Assembly: GCF_002265875.1 (NCBI RefSeq)
Contig: NZ_NPFA01000012.1
Coordinates: forward strand, 23,254-87,253
Length of the DNA: 64,000 nucleotides
Reading direction: 5' to 3'
Source: Marinococcus halophilus
GTDB taxonomy: Bacteria > Bacillota > Bacilli > Bacillales > Marinococcaceae
Below, piece by piece: positions 34,427 through 43,736 of this stretch. Below the pieces are notes generated by a model. It did not search any database and was not told the DNA's origin. It worked only from the letters and a program-made list of their open reading frames with translations. A program made the position numbers and the translations under genes. Each line of letters starts with the position of its first letter. Within the stretch, counting starts at the first letter, position 1.

Positions 34427-35869
34427 TCAGCCGTTCCACTGCAGCAGCTGGGCGCCTGTTAAAAAGATAATTGCGATACCCATCCAAATGAGAAGCAGGG
34501 GGAAATAAAATTTTACCCATTTGTGCCAGGGGACGCCCGCAAGCGCAAGAGTAGCCATGAAATAACCGGATGTAGGAAAAATAATATTCCCTAAACCGTC
34601 TCCCAGCTGGTAAGCGAGCACTGAGGTCTGCCGGGTTACTCCGAGAAGATCCGAAAGCGGAGCCATAATTGGCATCGTTACGAGCGCCTGGCCGCTTCCT
34701 GATGGCACTAGGAAATTGAACAGAAACTGAATGACAAACATTCCCCCAGCGCTCAGTACAACCGGCATGCCGCTTACCGCTGTCCCCAGTCCGTGAACAA
34801 TGGTATCCATGATTTGCCCTTCCTCCATGACTACGGCTACCGCTCTTGCCACACCTACAATCATCGCCCCGGCCAGTACGTCCCGAAAGCCTTCGTTGAA
34901 ACCATCACATACCTGAGACGGTGTCAATCCTGCAATCATACCCACTACAATACCCATGATGATGAACAATCCAGCCATTTCAAGCATAAACCATCCCTGG
35001 GCAAGCACACCATAAATAAGTATTCCAAAAAATATGAAAATAAACATGGAAGCAACTTTCTGACGCTTATGAAAAATATAAGCCTTTGTGTCATCCGTAT
35101 GCAGATACAGTGATCGTTTTTCTTCGTCTTCCTTATAGGTCAGACTCAATTCCGGCCGCTGTTTCACTTTTTTCGCATACTTAAGCACCCACAGGATTCC
35201 AATAACAGCCAGTGTAAGAAACAAAGCAATACGAACCCCAAGCCCTGAATACAGCGGAACGTCAGCTACCTGCTGCCCAAGCCCCGTATTAATGGGATTT
35301 AAAAAACCAGCTGTAAAACCTGCAGTGGTCGCTATTAACGCAATAGCCGCGGCAGTTACCGAATCGTACTTTAAGGCAACCATTAGAGGCAAAATAACAG
35401 GTACGTACACTAGACTAAGCTCCTGCGTACCTATCAGACTGCATATAAAAGCAAATACAAACATTAGTACCGGCACTATCGCAAGACTCTTGTTTGAAAA
35501 TTTCCGCGTTAGCCGGTCCACGGCAATTTCAATTATACCGGTGCGGCGCAGCACCATAAACATACCGCCAATCACAAAAGTAAAGAATACCACTTCTGCT
35601 GCTGCAACCAGTCCATTTGGCACTGCAAGCATAAAATCAACAATACCTATTGGATCCGAAGCAATCTGTTGGTATGATTCCGGATCTATTGTCGTTCTCC
35701 CTTCGGGTCCTGGGATCTCTTCAAATGTACCGGCAGGGATTATGTAAGTAGCGACTGCTGCCCAAGCAGTAAACATAAATAAAATCACATAGACATGAGG
35801 CATATGAAACCTGCTGCTTTTTTCAGGGTGGGGCTGCGGCTTCTCCATCTCTTTTGCATGTTCTTTCAT
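34427..35869 (-). CDS. YfcC-family carrier (DcuC superfamily)
   Basis: The 480-residue protein has about 12 membrane helices and YfcC-family stretches: IIPAGTFEE after the first helix, FLNPINTGLGQQVADVPLYSG and the helical-hairpin motif FLVPSGSGQALVTMPIMAPLSDLLG. Relatives move basic amino acids or C4-dicarboxylates; the substrate here is unknown. The start follows AAGGTGAAAAA; the longer frame upstream has no site. A weak hairpin follows the stop without a T-run. Confidence 0.87.
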   Translation of the reverse strand: MKEHAKEMEKPQPHPEKSSRFHMPHVYVILFMFTAWAAVATYIIPAGTFEEIPGPEGRTTIDPESYQQIASDPIGIVDFMLAVPNGLVAAAEVVFFTFVIGGMFMVLRRTGIIEIAVDRLTRKFSNKSLAIVPVLMFVFAFICSLIGTQELSLVYVPVILPLMVALKYDSVTAAAIALIATTAGFTAGFLNPINTGLGQQVADVPLYSGLGVRIALFLTLAVIGILWVLKYAKKVKQRPELSLTYKEDEEKRSLYLHTDDTKAYIFHKRQKVASMFIFIFFGILIYGVLAQGWFMLEMAGLFIIMGIVVGMIAGLTPSQVCDGFNEGFRDVLAGAMIVGVARAVAVVMEEGQIMDTIVHGLGTAVSGMPVVLSAGGMFVIQFLFNFLVPSGSGQALVTMPIMAPLSDLLGVTRQTSVLAYQLGDGLGNIIFPTSGYFMATLALAGVPWHKWVKFYFPLLLIWMGIAIIFLTGAQLLQWNG

Positions 35870-36052
35870 TTTTTCACCTTCTTTGAATTTCTTACGTTTT
35901 ATACTAGAGAATTCAAAGACAAAGTTCATTGGTCATTCTGATACAAATCCGAAACTTTTTTCAGGCATTTTCACTAATTTTTATCGCTCTGCTATTGTTC
36001 TTTCGCAGATAATATAACAACCACTGTAGATGTTTCAAAAAACTCCCATAAA

Positions 36053-36084
36053 TAAAAAAAGCATGCCGCCAAAGCAGCATACTT
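36053..36084 (-). terminator. Terminator of the NhaC gene
   Basis: AGCATGCCGC and GCAGCATACT pair with two mismatches around a short loop; on the - strand seven Ts follow. Confidence 0.75.
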
Positions 36085-36089
36085 TTCGT

Positions 36090-37565
36090 TTATTTCGAAG
36101 GACGTTCCCGAAGTTCTTCCCCGTTCTTTCCTTCATAACGACGTCCCCACCCGGTAATCGCTGCAAACAGCATGATTAAAACGAGAAACCAGCCCTGAAA
36201 GACGAAGGGAAATACTGCGGTCGGCTCTACTACCGGCAGCCAGCTGTACTGCTCCTGCATGGTCTGAATTGTCGACCAGCCTAGCAGCACCGGCGCTCCC
36301 CATGGAAAAATATAACCAAGTGCCGACGTTACTGCGTCCAGCAGATTGGCCCGGCGATAACGGTGGATACCATATTTTTCGCCTATGTCCCGCACGAACG
36401 GGGCTGCTGCAATTTCTGCAGCTGTGTTAATGGTAATAGAACTGTTCAACAGAGCCACAATCCCCCACATTGACAGCTCTGCCCGGCGCACCGAATGTTT
36501 GATCCAGCGCACCAGTCCGTTCGTAATAGCCTGCATCGTGCCGCCAAGTCTCATCAAATAGGCTGCTGCTACAATTAATAAAATCAGGATAGCCATATTT
36601 ACATAGCCGGTAATTCCATCGACCAACGCTCCTTCGACCACAGCATCTGCTTCAGGATTAAAGCGAATAATATCTGAAAATGAGCCAAGGCCGGAAATAA
36701 CCACTAATGGAATGGCTGATACAATTCCCCACGTTAACGAGGTGATTAAATGCTGGCCGGATAAAGCCAGTAAAAGAACGAGGAGAAACGGCAAAAGCAT
36801 AATCAGCCCGCCCGGCGAAACGTCTTCCACTGCATTTGCCGTTGAAACGCCGGGAACAGCACTGCCGCCCCCACCGCCAAAAACTGCAAATAACACTGCA
36901 CTTGGGATAGCTGCTGCAATGGCGTATTTGAACCTGCTGCGCACTACCCCCGGCACATCCGCATTCTGCGTCGTCGCTGAAACGATCGTAGTATCTGAAA
37001 CAGGGGCAAGATTGTCACCAAAAACTGCTCCAGCAAGTATCGCAGCAAACAGCAGTACCGGATCTGCTCCGGTAGCAACACCAGCAGGGAACATCAACGT
37101 ACAAAACGCCACAGTCGTACCGTAGCCGGTGCCTACTGCTGTAGAAAAGACTGCAGCAAGCAGAAAGGTCACGGCGGTGAACAGGCCGCCGGTTACTCCA
37201 GTGGCTATCCCTGTCCAGACAAGCCCTTCCACTAAACCTCCCACCTGCAGCACCTGGGCGAACATACCTGCATAAAACCAGGCAACCATAGCGATTACGC
37301 CAATAGGCTGAGCCAGTCCGTCAAACAGGCCCTGGGCATAGTCTGCCCACCGGCTTTTACAAAACAGCATTCCCAGGGTCAAACCAATGACCGCTCCAAG
37401 GACCAGTCCAATTTCAGAGGACAACTGAAGGACGCTGGTAGTGATTGCCCAGACAACAAAAAACAATAACGGCACTGCAGCACCGAAAGCCCCGATCCTG
37501 AAGTCCAACGTTTCGATAGATTTGGCCCCTACGGCTCTTTCTAACTTTTCTTCTTGTTCTGCCAT
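36090..37565 (-). CDS. NhaC-family Na+/H+ antiporter
   Basis: The 491-residue protein has about 12 helices and the NhaC pattern: FSTAVGTGYGTTVAF, AGAVFGDNLAPVSDTTIVSATTQ with the conserved Asp pair and LLNSSITINTAAEIAAAP. It would exchange Na+ (or an organic acid pair such as malate/lactate, as in MleN) for H+, useful for Na+ tolerance and pH control. Which of these it does cannot be decided from sequence. AGGAGTT precedes the ATG. Confidence 0.9.
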   Translation of the reverse strand: MAEQEEKLERAVGAKSIETLDFRIGAFGAAVPLLFFVVWAITTSVLQLSSEIGLVLGAVIGLTLGMLFCKSRWADYAQGLFDGLAQPIGVIAMVAWFYAGMFAQVLQVGGLVEGLVWTGIATGVTGGLFTAVTFLLAAVFSTAVGTGYGTTVAFCTLMFPAGVATGADPVLLFAAILAGAVFGDNLAPVSDTTIVSATTQNADVPGVVRSRFKYAIAAAIPSAVLFAVFGGGGGSAVPGVSTANAVEDVSPGGLIMLLPFLLVLLLALSGQHLITSLTWGIVSAIPLVVISGLGSFSDIIRFNPEADAVVEGALVDGITGYVNMAILILLIVAAAYLMRLGGTMQAITNGLVRWIKHSVRRAELSMWGIVALLNSSITINTAAEIAAAPFVRDIGEKYGIHRYRRANLLDAVTSALGYIFPWGAPVLLGWSTIQTMQEQYSWLPVVEPTAVFPFVFQGWFLVLIMLFAAITGWGRRYEGKNGEELRERPSK

Positions 37566-37673
37566 GTATAAAACTCCTATGTAAAAAATTATTCAGCACG
37601 GAAACCATTTTACCACTCCAGTGCCTGTTTGTAATGGACAAACGTACACCTTGAAAAGAATTTTCCCTATCCA

Positions 37674-37703
37674 AAAATAGCTGCTGATTTCAATAGCAGC
37701 TAT
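37674..37703 (-). terminator. Terminator 170 bases past the universal stress gene
   Basis: ATAGCTGCT and AGCAGCTAT flank an eight-base loop; on the - strand TTTTTGG follows. It probably ends the uspA-type transcript, or a separate small RNA. Confidence 0.75.
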
Positions 37704-37871
37704 CGAGTCCTGCACCTGCGGATTTTTCGCAAGCAGTGCAGCATATTATTCATATTGTTTAAGGCATAAGTACCTTTAAGAACAATGAAGCATAACCTTG
37801 CAAACAATCAAGACCCGCATTAAATGCTTGTAGCTTTATGCAGAAGTCACCTTACATCTAATATTTCGCCA
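37704..37871 (-). other. Long 3' region of the universal stress gene, no reading frame
   Basis: About 168 bases separate the gene's stop from the terminator. No protein frame with a ribosome binding site is present. An imperfect dyad (TTTAAGG ... CCTTTAA) and a GCAC/GTGC stem lie in it, so it could form a structured 3' UTR or a small RNA. Confidence 0.4.
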
Positions 37872-38294
37872 TTATTTTACAACAAGCACTGGGTGTCGTA
37901 TTTGTTCCACGATTTTTCTGCTGACGCTGCCTATTACCATTTTTTGCAGCGGATTTAGTCCCCTGCTTCCAACAACAACACAATCAAATTCATATTCATT
38001 GGCATATTCACTGATGGCTGCCGCCGGCTCCCCGTGCAGCACTATTTTTTCTGTTCTTATTCCTTCTGCATTCAGCCGTTCGACCGCAGGCTGCAGGATT
38101 TCCTCTTCATTCTGCTGATGAATATATAATTCATGCTCACTCAGCTTGCCTGGTTTTGGCTGCGCGGAGCTGGTGGCATATACCACCTCTACATAAACTT
38201 CTGCGAGCTCCGGCGCGATGCTCTCAATTGCTTTTTCCACCGCACGGGCGGAATGATCAGAACCATCTACTGCAATTAATAATCGTTTAAACAT
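37872..38294 (-). CDS. Universal stress protein, UspA family
   Basis: The 140-residue protein has the N-terminal VDGSDHSARAVEKA pattern and the C-terminal ATP-binding motif VVGSRGLNPLQKMVIGSVS (G-x2-G-x9-G-S form), followed by HPVLVVK. ATP-binding Usp proteins help survival under starvation or stress; the exact role is unknown. AGAGGGGGCG precedes the ATG. Monocistronic, with an unusually long 3' region. Confidence 0.93.
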   Translation of the reverse strand: MFKRLLIAVDGSDHSARAVEKAIESIAPELAEVYVEVVYATSSAQPKPGKLSEHELYIHQQNEEEILQPAVERLNAEGIRTEKIVLHGEPAAAISEYANEYEFDCVVVGSRGLNPLQKMVIGSVSRKIVEQIRHPVLVVK

Positions 38295-38534
38295 AGAAAC
38301 GCCCCCTCTGTTACTTCACTTTCGTTTTTTCTGTTCCAACATATTGTTCCCGGTTTTCTGCCAGTTTATACAGCTTTTGTTTTGCTTTGACGGCAGAAGT
38401 CGGACACAGCATAAATACTATTGATTGTTTTACTTTAACATACCATATTTTTACGTATTAATATTCAGGTCGCTTTTCTCCTGCGCTTGCTTTCATGATA
38501 TGGTAGAGAAAATATTACAGAGAGGGAGTTTCAC

Positions 38535-39002
38535 GTGGGATATGTAGAAAACTTAAGGCACCTCGTCGGCAAAGAAACAGTTATTCTTGTAGGTGCTCTC
38601 ATCATTGCAGAAGACGACGATGGACGTATTCTATTACAGGAAAGAACCAGTCCCCCGGGAAGTTGGAGCTTTCCTGGAGGCTTAATGGAGCTTGGGGAAA
38701 CAGCCGAAGAAACAGCAGTACGGGAAACCTTGGAAGAAACCGGGCTCCGCGCCCAGGGCCTCCGTCTCTTTAACGTGTATTCCGGGGAGGATACATTCGT
38801 GGTGGCACCAAACGGTGATCCTTTTTACTGTGTTATTATCGTCTACACTGTGGAAGAGCTGGAAGGGGCTATCCAGCCTGACCCTGAGGAATCAGCCTCG
38901 GTCGCTTTTTTGAATCCTTCGGATCTTCCCGAAACAATTGTTAGCGGCCAGCAGACGGTGATGGAGGATTACCTGCGCACCAGGTATCCGGGCGATACAT
39001 AA
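38535..39002 (+). CDS. Nudix hydrolase
   Basis: The 155-residue protein has a complete Nudix box starting at [20 protein letters not shown] and ending TGL, with the REUXEEXGU Glu residues in place. It hydrolyses a nucleoside diphosphate linked to some group X; the substrate is not known. The start is GTG, six bases after AGAGAGGGAG. Monocistronic, convergent with cgoX. Confidence 0.93.
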   Translation: MGYVENLRHLVGKETVILVGALIIAEDDDGRILLQERTSPPGSWSFPGGLMELGETAEETAVRETLEETGLRAQGLRLFNVYSGEDTFVVAPNGDPFYCVIIVYTVEELEGAIQPDPEESASVAFLNPSDLPETIVSGQQTVMEDYLRTRYPGDT

Positions 39003-39005
39003 TAT

Positions 39006-39043
39006 AAAAAAGCAAGCCTTCTCCCACTGGAAAAGGCTTACTC
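39006..39043. terminator. Terminator between Nudix gene and cgoX
   Basis: AGCAAGCCTT and AAGGCTTACT pair with one mismatch; As on the left and TTTTTT on the - strand favour use by cgoX. Confidence 0.75.
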
Positions 39044-40429
39044 TTAAATATTATTATAGAGGGTTTCTGCGGTGTTTATTCCGTTTTGAATACAGGCACC
39101 AATGCCTACCCCGTAATACGAAGCTCCAGCCAAGTAAACCCCAGGATATTTTTCTTCCAGCATCCTTTCGAGCTGGTCGACCGCTGATTTATGCCCGATA
39201 TGATAATTTGGCATCAACTGTTCCCAATTTGTTACTTCAAGGCTTGTTGGCTGCTGGTCAATGTGAAGGCTTTTCTTTAGATCCTTCAACGCTGTCTGTT
39301 TGATCTGCTCTTCTCCTCCTGTCTGCATTCGTTCATAGGCAGGCTTCGAGCTTTTGTAGAATAATCGTACAAGCACATTTTCCCCTTTCGAAGTATGGGC
39401 CCATTTCCGGTTGCTCCATGTGCACGCATTGCATTCAAGATCACTGTCTTCAGAAACGATAAACCCTGTCCCGTCTTTTGGCAGACTGTCCGGAGGCAGG
39501 GAAAAACCAGCGTACACGCTTAAAAGAGAAGAGCTTTGGAACTGATTAAACATTTCCGTCAGTTCTTCGTCCTGCAGTATACGCGAGGCAGTCTGATGAG
39601 GAGCCGCTATGACTACGGCATCTGCCTGCAGACGTTCTCCGTTATCTAGCTGCAGCTGGTACGCTTCCTCTTCCTGCTTAATATAATTTACACATCGCCC
39701 CAGCAGCACCTCTGTTCCGGTTAATTTTGAAAGAAGCGCTTCTGGAAGTGAAGACAAACCATTTCGAAATGAAATAAATTTTTTGCTGCCTCCCGAACCA
39801 AACGTTTCTTTATTCTTGGCGATCCCCCGCATAATACTTCCAAATTCATTTTTATAGTCCACCAGGTATGGCAGCGTCGATGCCATGGTGAGCGAATAAA
39901 TATCTCCGGAATACACCCCGGATAATACTGGCGCGATTTGGTTTTTTACTAGTTCACGACCGAGAAAGGCTTCAAGAAACTCTCCTACCGAACTTTCTTT
40001 CGTGAATTCTTTATTCTTTTTCACATAGTCTCCAAGCGCCTGCCATTTTCCTCTCCAGGAAAGAAGCGGACTTTTCAGGAGTGATTTCGGGCCCGGCGGG
40101 ATACCGAAAACCGCATCCCTTGGCAGCGGATAAAGCTGGTCTTTTACATACAGGTACGACACTCCGGTACTGTTATAAACCATTTCTTCTTCGAGACCTG
40201 CTTCTTCAATCAACGGAAGCACCGCCCCGTGCCTGGCTACGACAGAGTCAGCCCCTGTCTCCATAATGAAGTCTTCATGATGCACAGTTCGTATTTTTCC
40301 GCCTGCTTTATTTTCTTTTTCTACAAGGGTCAATTCAATATTGCTGCTGCTTGCCAGTTTCCATTTCTGCAGGTAATACAGAATAGTAAGCCCTGTAATC
40401 CCCCCGCCAACTACGGTAATACGTTTCAT
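39044..40429 (-). CDS. hemY: Coproporphyrinogen/protoporphyrinogen oxidase (CgoX/HemY)
   Basis: The 461-residue FAD enzyme catalyses the six-electron oxidation in haem synthesis (coproporphyrinogen III to coproporphyrin III in Gram-positives). It starts with the FAD loop TVVGGGITGLTILYYL and has the GAD motif in FIMETGADSVV, LSGVYSGDIYSLTMASTLP in the middle and the C-terminal FAD block YLAGASYYGVGIGACIQNG. AAGAGGAAG precedes the ATG. It is separate from hemE/hemH, which are its usual partners in Bacillus. Confidence 0.93.
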   Translation of the reverse strand: MKRITVVGGGITGLTILYYLQKWKLASSSNIELTLVEKENKAGGKIRTVHHEDFIMETGADSVVARHGAVLPLIEEAGLEEEMVYNSTGVSYLYVKDQLYPLPRDAVFGIPPGPKSLLKSPLLSWRGKWQALGDYVKKNKEFTKESSVGEFLEAFLGRELVKNQIAPVLSGVYSGDIYSLTMASTLPYLVDYKNEFGSIMRGIAKNKETFGSGGSKKFISFRNGLSSLPEALLSKLTGTEVLLGRCVNYIKQEEEAYQLQLDNGERLQADAVVIAAPHQTASRILQDEELTEMFNQFQSSSLLSVYAGFSLPPDSLPKDGTGFIVSEDSDLECNACTWSNRKWAHTSKGENVLVRLFYKSSKPAYERMQTGGEEQIKQTALKDLKKSLHIDQQPTSLEVTNWEQLMPNYHIGHKSAVDQLERMLEEKYPGVYLAGASYYGVGIGACIQNGINTAETLYNNI

Positions 40430-40610
40430 CAGTCTTCCTCTTTTCTGCTTTCTAACGATTTTATATTCTTCCTAAAATTATGCCGCCGTTCTTCATTTGA
40501 TGCAAATATATAAAATATTTGCATGCATACGTTTACAAATGTTTACAAAGAGATAGAAACAGGTATTGGTATCAGGCTGACATCTGCTATGGTTGAAAGG
40601 AGAAATAACT

Positions 40611-41432
40611 ATGGGAAAACTAAACGGAAAAACAGCTATTATAACTGGTGCTGCGAACGGAATTGGAAAGGCTACAGCTGCGGTGTTTGCCGAAGAAGGA
40701 GCAGAAGTTGTTTGCGCTGATGTGAATGAAAACGATTTGCTTGATACTGTCTCCTCCATCAATAATAATAATGGCCAAGCTGCTTCTGTTAAGCTTGACG
40801 TTTCAAGCGAGTCAAGTGTGCAAGAGTTTGCAGAGCACATGAAAAGCAATTACGGCACTATCGATATTTTATTTAACAACGCTGGTGTTGATCAGGAGGG
40901 CGGCAAGCTTCATGAATACCCGGTTGAATTATTCGACCAGATTATGAGTGTCGATTTGCGGGGAACCTTTTTAGTGAGCAAATATATAATACCGTTAATG
41001 CTTGAAGAGGGCGGTGCTATTATCAACGTCTCTTCTATGTCCGGTCTCGCTGCTGACCTGAACCGTTCAGGCTATAACGCGGCTAAAGGCGGTATCACGA
41101 ATATGACAAAGGCGATGGCAATTGATTACGGCCGGAATAAAATCAGGGCGAACGCCCTCGCCCCAGGGACTATTGAAACTCCGTTGATTGATGATCTTGC
41201 CGGGAGCCAGGAGCAAGAAAGCGGCCGGCAGTTCCGCGAGGCACAAAAATGGGTGACACCGATGGGGCGGCTTGGAGATCCCCGGGAAATGGCTACAGTA
41301 GCCCTTTTTCTTGCCTCGGATGACAGTTCTTTTGTTACCGGTGAAACTATTTTAGCTGATGGCGGCTTGATGGCCTACACCTGGCCGGGAAAAATGCTGT
41401 TTGAACAAGGATGGAAAGAGAGTACCGAATAG
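40611..41432 (+). CDS. Short-chain dehydrogenase/reductase
   Basis: The 273-residue SDR has the NAD(P) loop TGAANGIGKAT, NNAG at the fold core, the catalytic Ser in INVSSMSG and the YNAAKGG Tyr/Lys pair, with Asp in VVCADVNE pointing to NAD(H). Product unknown; the C-terminal TWPGKMLFEQGWKE tail is distinctive. Start after AAAGGAGAAA; an ATG six codons upstream overlaps the site. Monocistronic. Confidence 0.92.
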   Translation: MGKLNGKTAIITGAANGIGKATAAVFAEEGAEVVCADVNENDLLDTVSSINNNNGQAASVKLDVSSESSVQEFAEHMKSNYGTIDILFNNAGVDQEGGKLHEYPVELFDQIMSVDLRGTFLVSKYIIPLMLEEGGAIINVSSMSGLAADLNRSGYNAAKGGITNMTKAMAIDYGRNKIRANALAPGTIETPLIDDLAGSQEQESGRQFREAQKWVTPMGRLGDPREMATVALFLASDDSSFVTGETILADGGLMAYTWPGKMLFEQGWKESTE

Positions 41433-41443
41433 CTCATCATAAC

Positions 41444-41490
41444 TAAGAGCCGCTGTATGCCTATGGACATAGAACGGCTCTTACATTTTT
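41444..41490 (+). terminator. Terminator of the SDR gene
   Basis: TAAGAGCCG and CGGCTCTTA pair around a 22-base inner loop that itself holds a short CTATG/CATAG stem; TTTTT follows. Confidence 0.82.
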
Positions 41491-41529
41491 CTATTCAATT
41501 TGTTTGTTACAAAGCTGTATGTGTAAATG

Positions 41530-41715
41530 TCAAGCTTCATCGTACGTATATCGCACTACATATTTATTGGAGCGCAGCTTTCTTATTTCGACGAGCGGAC
41601 CCAGTTCATATCCATTGTGCCAGTTTTCTTCCAGCTTTGCTTTGAGACAGCCGGCCTGAAACTTTGAGTGAAACGTTTTTTTCCAGTATATCCAACGTGG
41701 TTTGGTTTCCTGCAC
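41530..41715 (-). CDS. Small basic hypothetical protein, 61 residues
   Basis: The protein has 61 residues, is basic and rich in Trp, Tyr and Lys (PRWIYWKKTFHSKF; KYVVRYTYDEA at the end), with one Cys. No family is recognised. AAAGGAG stands 11 bases before its GTG start, which supports it. It is isolated between the SDR terminator and yutG. An alternative is a longer form from an ATT closer to the site. Confidence 0.6.
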   Translation of the reverse strand: MQETKPRWIYWKKTFHSKFQAGCLKAKLEENWHNGYELGPLVEIRKLRSNKYVVRYTYDEA

Positions 41716-41813
41716 TAGAATTTCTACTCCTTTATCATATATTTAAATTTGTTTTTTCTCTACATATTGTACTCTCAATTGCTTTATTTGTTAAGTATAA
41801 CAATCATTCGCAC

Positions 41814-41844
41814 AAAAACCCCACAGCCAAATAACTGCGGGGTT
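41814..41844 (-). terminator. Terminator of yutG
   Basis: AACCCC...CAG pairs with CTG...GGGGTT; on the - strand TTTTG follows. Confidence 0.78.
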
Positions 41845-41857
41845 AATCATTTTATTT

Positions 41858-42412
41858 TCAGCCGATCAGTTCTTCATCTTCCCGGTGCTTGATCTGCCTG
41901 CTTGTTCGTTCTTCTTCCTTATCACGCATCCGGTGGGCAAGACGCGCAGAAGCACTCGAAGCAATGCTTGCCACCAGATCATCCAAAAAGGTATGCACTT
42001 TGTCTTCGCTTGTGTCCAGTTCGTTAATAATACCGTCTTTTGCTTTGTCCAAATATCCAAATGTGGTGACGGCTATACTGCCAAAGCCAAATACTGAACC
42101 AAGTGCTACTGTTTCATCAATGCCAAAAAGTCCTTCGTCCGTATCAACCAGGGATTGCAATGGCTCAGACAGCTGATTATTTTCAGCCAGTTTATCGATT
42201 TCTACGCCCACTAATATAGCATGCTGAATTTCCCTTTTATACAATACAGCATCCACGCTTTCCAAACAGTCATCCATCGTCAGGTTGGGCGCATATTTTG
42301 CTTGCATATTATATACGATGTCGGCAATGTCTTGCAGGGTGACGCCGCGCTCCTCGAGCATGTCTCTTGCTGCTTTTTCTACTTTTTCGCTTGATACTCT
42401 TTCTTTAGTCAT
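41858..42412 (-). CDS. yutG: Phosphatidylglycerophosphatase A-like protein YutG
   Basis: The 184-residue protein matches B. subtilis YutG along its length: LLEERGVTLQDIADIVYNMQ-like start, LTMDDCLESV, DEGLFGIDETVAL, FGYLDKAKDGII and the HTFLDDLVASIASSASARLAHR end. It carries the PgpA domain, whose members dephosphorylate phosphatidylglycerophosphate. Unlike E. coli PgpA it lacks clear membrane segments, so the activity is inferred. Monocistronic. Confidence 0.88.
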   Translation of the reverse strand: MTKERVSSEKVEKAARDMLEERGVTLQDIADIVYNMQAKYAPNLTMDDCLESVDAVLYKREIQHAILVGVEIDKLAENNQLSEPLQSLVDTDEGLFGIDETVALGSVFGFGSIAVTTFGYLDKAKDGIINELDTSEDKVHTFLDDLVASIASSASARLAHRMRDKEEERTSRQIKHREDEELIG

Positions 42413-42540
42413 ATTGCTGCCTCCTTTATCGAGTGCAATCCGGAATACATAAAAAGCCCTTAAAATTATGTTACAATAGCTATTGCAACAATAAGAAACT
42501 CCACTAATATTATTTCCCTATGAAAGGATTGTGAAACGTC

Positions 42541-43266
42541 ATGGACGGTACCCAGCAGGATATCACATTTCACAGCGAAATATTGGATCACTCATTTGAT
42601 TTACGCATATACACCCCGGATGGATTCACTCCTATGTCTACATATCATTTAATCATCGCCCAGGACGGCAAGGATTACTTCCGGCTTGGCCATCTAGTAC
42701 GCTACGCCGAACGGGCTATGGAGGAAGGAGCTCCCGACATAGTAATCGCAGGTGTCCCCTATCCCTCTGTACGCCAGCGCAGAAACTGGTACCACCCTGA
42801 TGAAGACGGCCATAATAATTATCTTCAATTTATGGCATCAGAACTCCTTCCATTTATGGAAAAAGAATATCACACAGAGCCTTCGCCCGAAGCACGGACG
42901 CTGCTTGGTGATTCCCTCGGAGGGACGGTATCCTTAATGGCTGCTTTGCGTTATCCTAACATTTTTCAGCGGATTGTAATGCATTCCCCGCTTGTAAACG
43001 AAACGGTGTTCAGCGCCCTGAAAAATTCAGAAAAGTGGCCTACGTTTACAATGTACCATACTATTGGCACTGAGGAGCAGGAAGTAGACACGACTGCCGG
43101 TACGGTCGAAGATTTTCTGAAGCCAAATCGGGAGTTGTATGATTATCTTTCCTCCAAAGCCTCCAACTATTATTATAAAGAGCTCGAGGGCGGCCATTTG
43201 TGGAAAGTATGGGAACAGGACGTAATTCATTCGCTTGCTTACATGTTTGACATCGAATTAGATTGA
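42541..43266 (+). CDS. Esterase-family alpha/beta hydrolase (YjcH-like)
   Basis: The 241-residue protein has the nucleophile elbow GDSLGGTV (Ser125) and a C-terminal catalytic His in GGHLWKVWEQD. YPSVRQRRNWYHP is typical of the esterase D-like group that includes B. subtilis YjcH. The substrate is unknown; ferri-siderophore esters and small esters are used by relatives. It precedes a YjcF-like GNAT gene by 16 bases, as a two-gene unit; the yjcG gene that sits between them in B. subtilis is absent. Confidence 0.85.
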   Translation: MDGTQQDITFHSEILDHSFDLRIYTPDGFTPMSTYHLIIAQDGKDYFRLGHLVRYAERAMEEGAPDIVIAGVPYPSVRQRRNWYHPDEDGHNNYLQFMASELLPFMEKEYHTEPSPEARTLLGDSLGGTVSLMAALRYPNIFQRIVMHSPLVNETVFSALKNSEKWPTFTMYHTIGTEEQEVDTTAGTVEDFLKPNRELYDYLSSKASNYYYKELEGGHLWKVWEQDVIHSLAYMFDIELD

Positions 43267-43282
43267 GAAAGGACTGCGTTGA

Positions 43283-43714
43283 ATGATTGAAGTTTATGAA
43301 GTCAGTAACAGACAGCAGCTTGAGGACGCATTCCGGGTACGTTTTGACGTTTTCGTCGAGGAACAGAATGTGCCCGAGGAAGAAGAAATTGATGAATTTG
43401 AAGAAGAAGCCGTCCACTTTGTTGTATATGACGGCGAGAAAGCAATCGGAGCATCGCGGCTTCGGTTTGAAGAGGACTACGCTAAAGCGGAACGTGTATG
43501 TATTTATTCCTCCTTCCGTGGGACCGGAAGCGGCCGTCTCCTTATGCAGGCCATGGAATATAAAGCAATGGAAATGGAAAAGCCCGTTATGAAGCTCAAC
43601 GCACAAAAATATGCTTCCGGTTTTTATCAATCCCTCGGATACGAAGTGACGTCCGGAGAATTTATGGATGCCGGCATCCCCCATGTCGAAATGAAAAAGT
43701 CAATTAGCTGGTGA
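43283..43714 (+). CDS. GNAT-family N-acetyltransferase (YjcF-like)
   Basis: The 143-residue protein has the acetyl-CoA binding motif SSFRGTGSGRLLMQAM and the ending NAQKYASGFYQSLGYEV typical of YjcF/ElaA-type GNAT enzymes. The N-terminal part is strikingly acidic (EEEEIDEFEEEAVH). It transfers acetyl to an unknown amine. Second gene after the esterase. Its stop codon lies inside the terminator stem. Confidence 0.9.
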   Translation: MIEVYEVSNRQQLEDAFRVRFDVFVEEQNVPEEEEIDEFEEEAVHFVVYDGEKAIGASRLRFEEDYAKAERVCIYSSFRGTGSGRLLMQAMEYKAMEMEKPVMKLNAQKYASGFYQSLGYEVTSGEFMDAGIPHVEMKKSISW

Positions 43715-43736
43715 GCAGAGATGCTCACCTTTTTTT
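43710..43736 (+). terminator. Terminator of the esterase-GNAT operon
   Basis: GGTGAGCA and TGCTCACC flank a GAGA loop, then seven Ts. The stem holds the stop codons of both converging genes. Confidence 0.9.
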
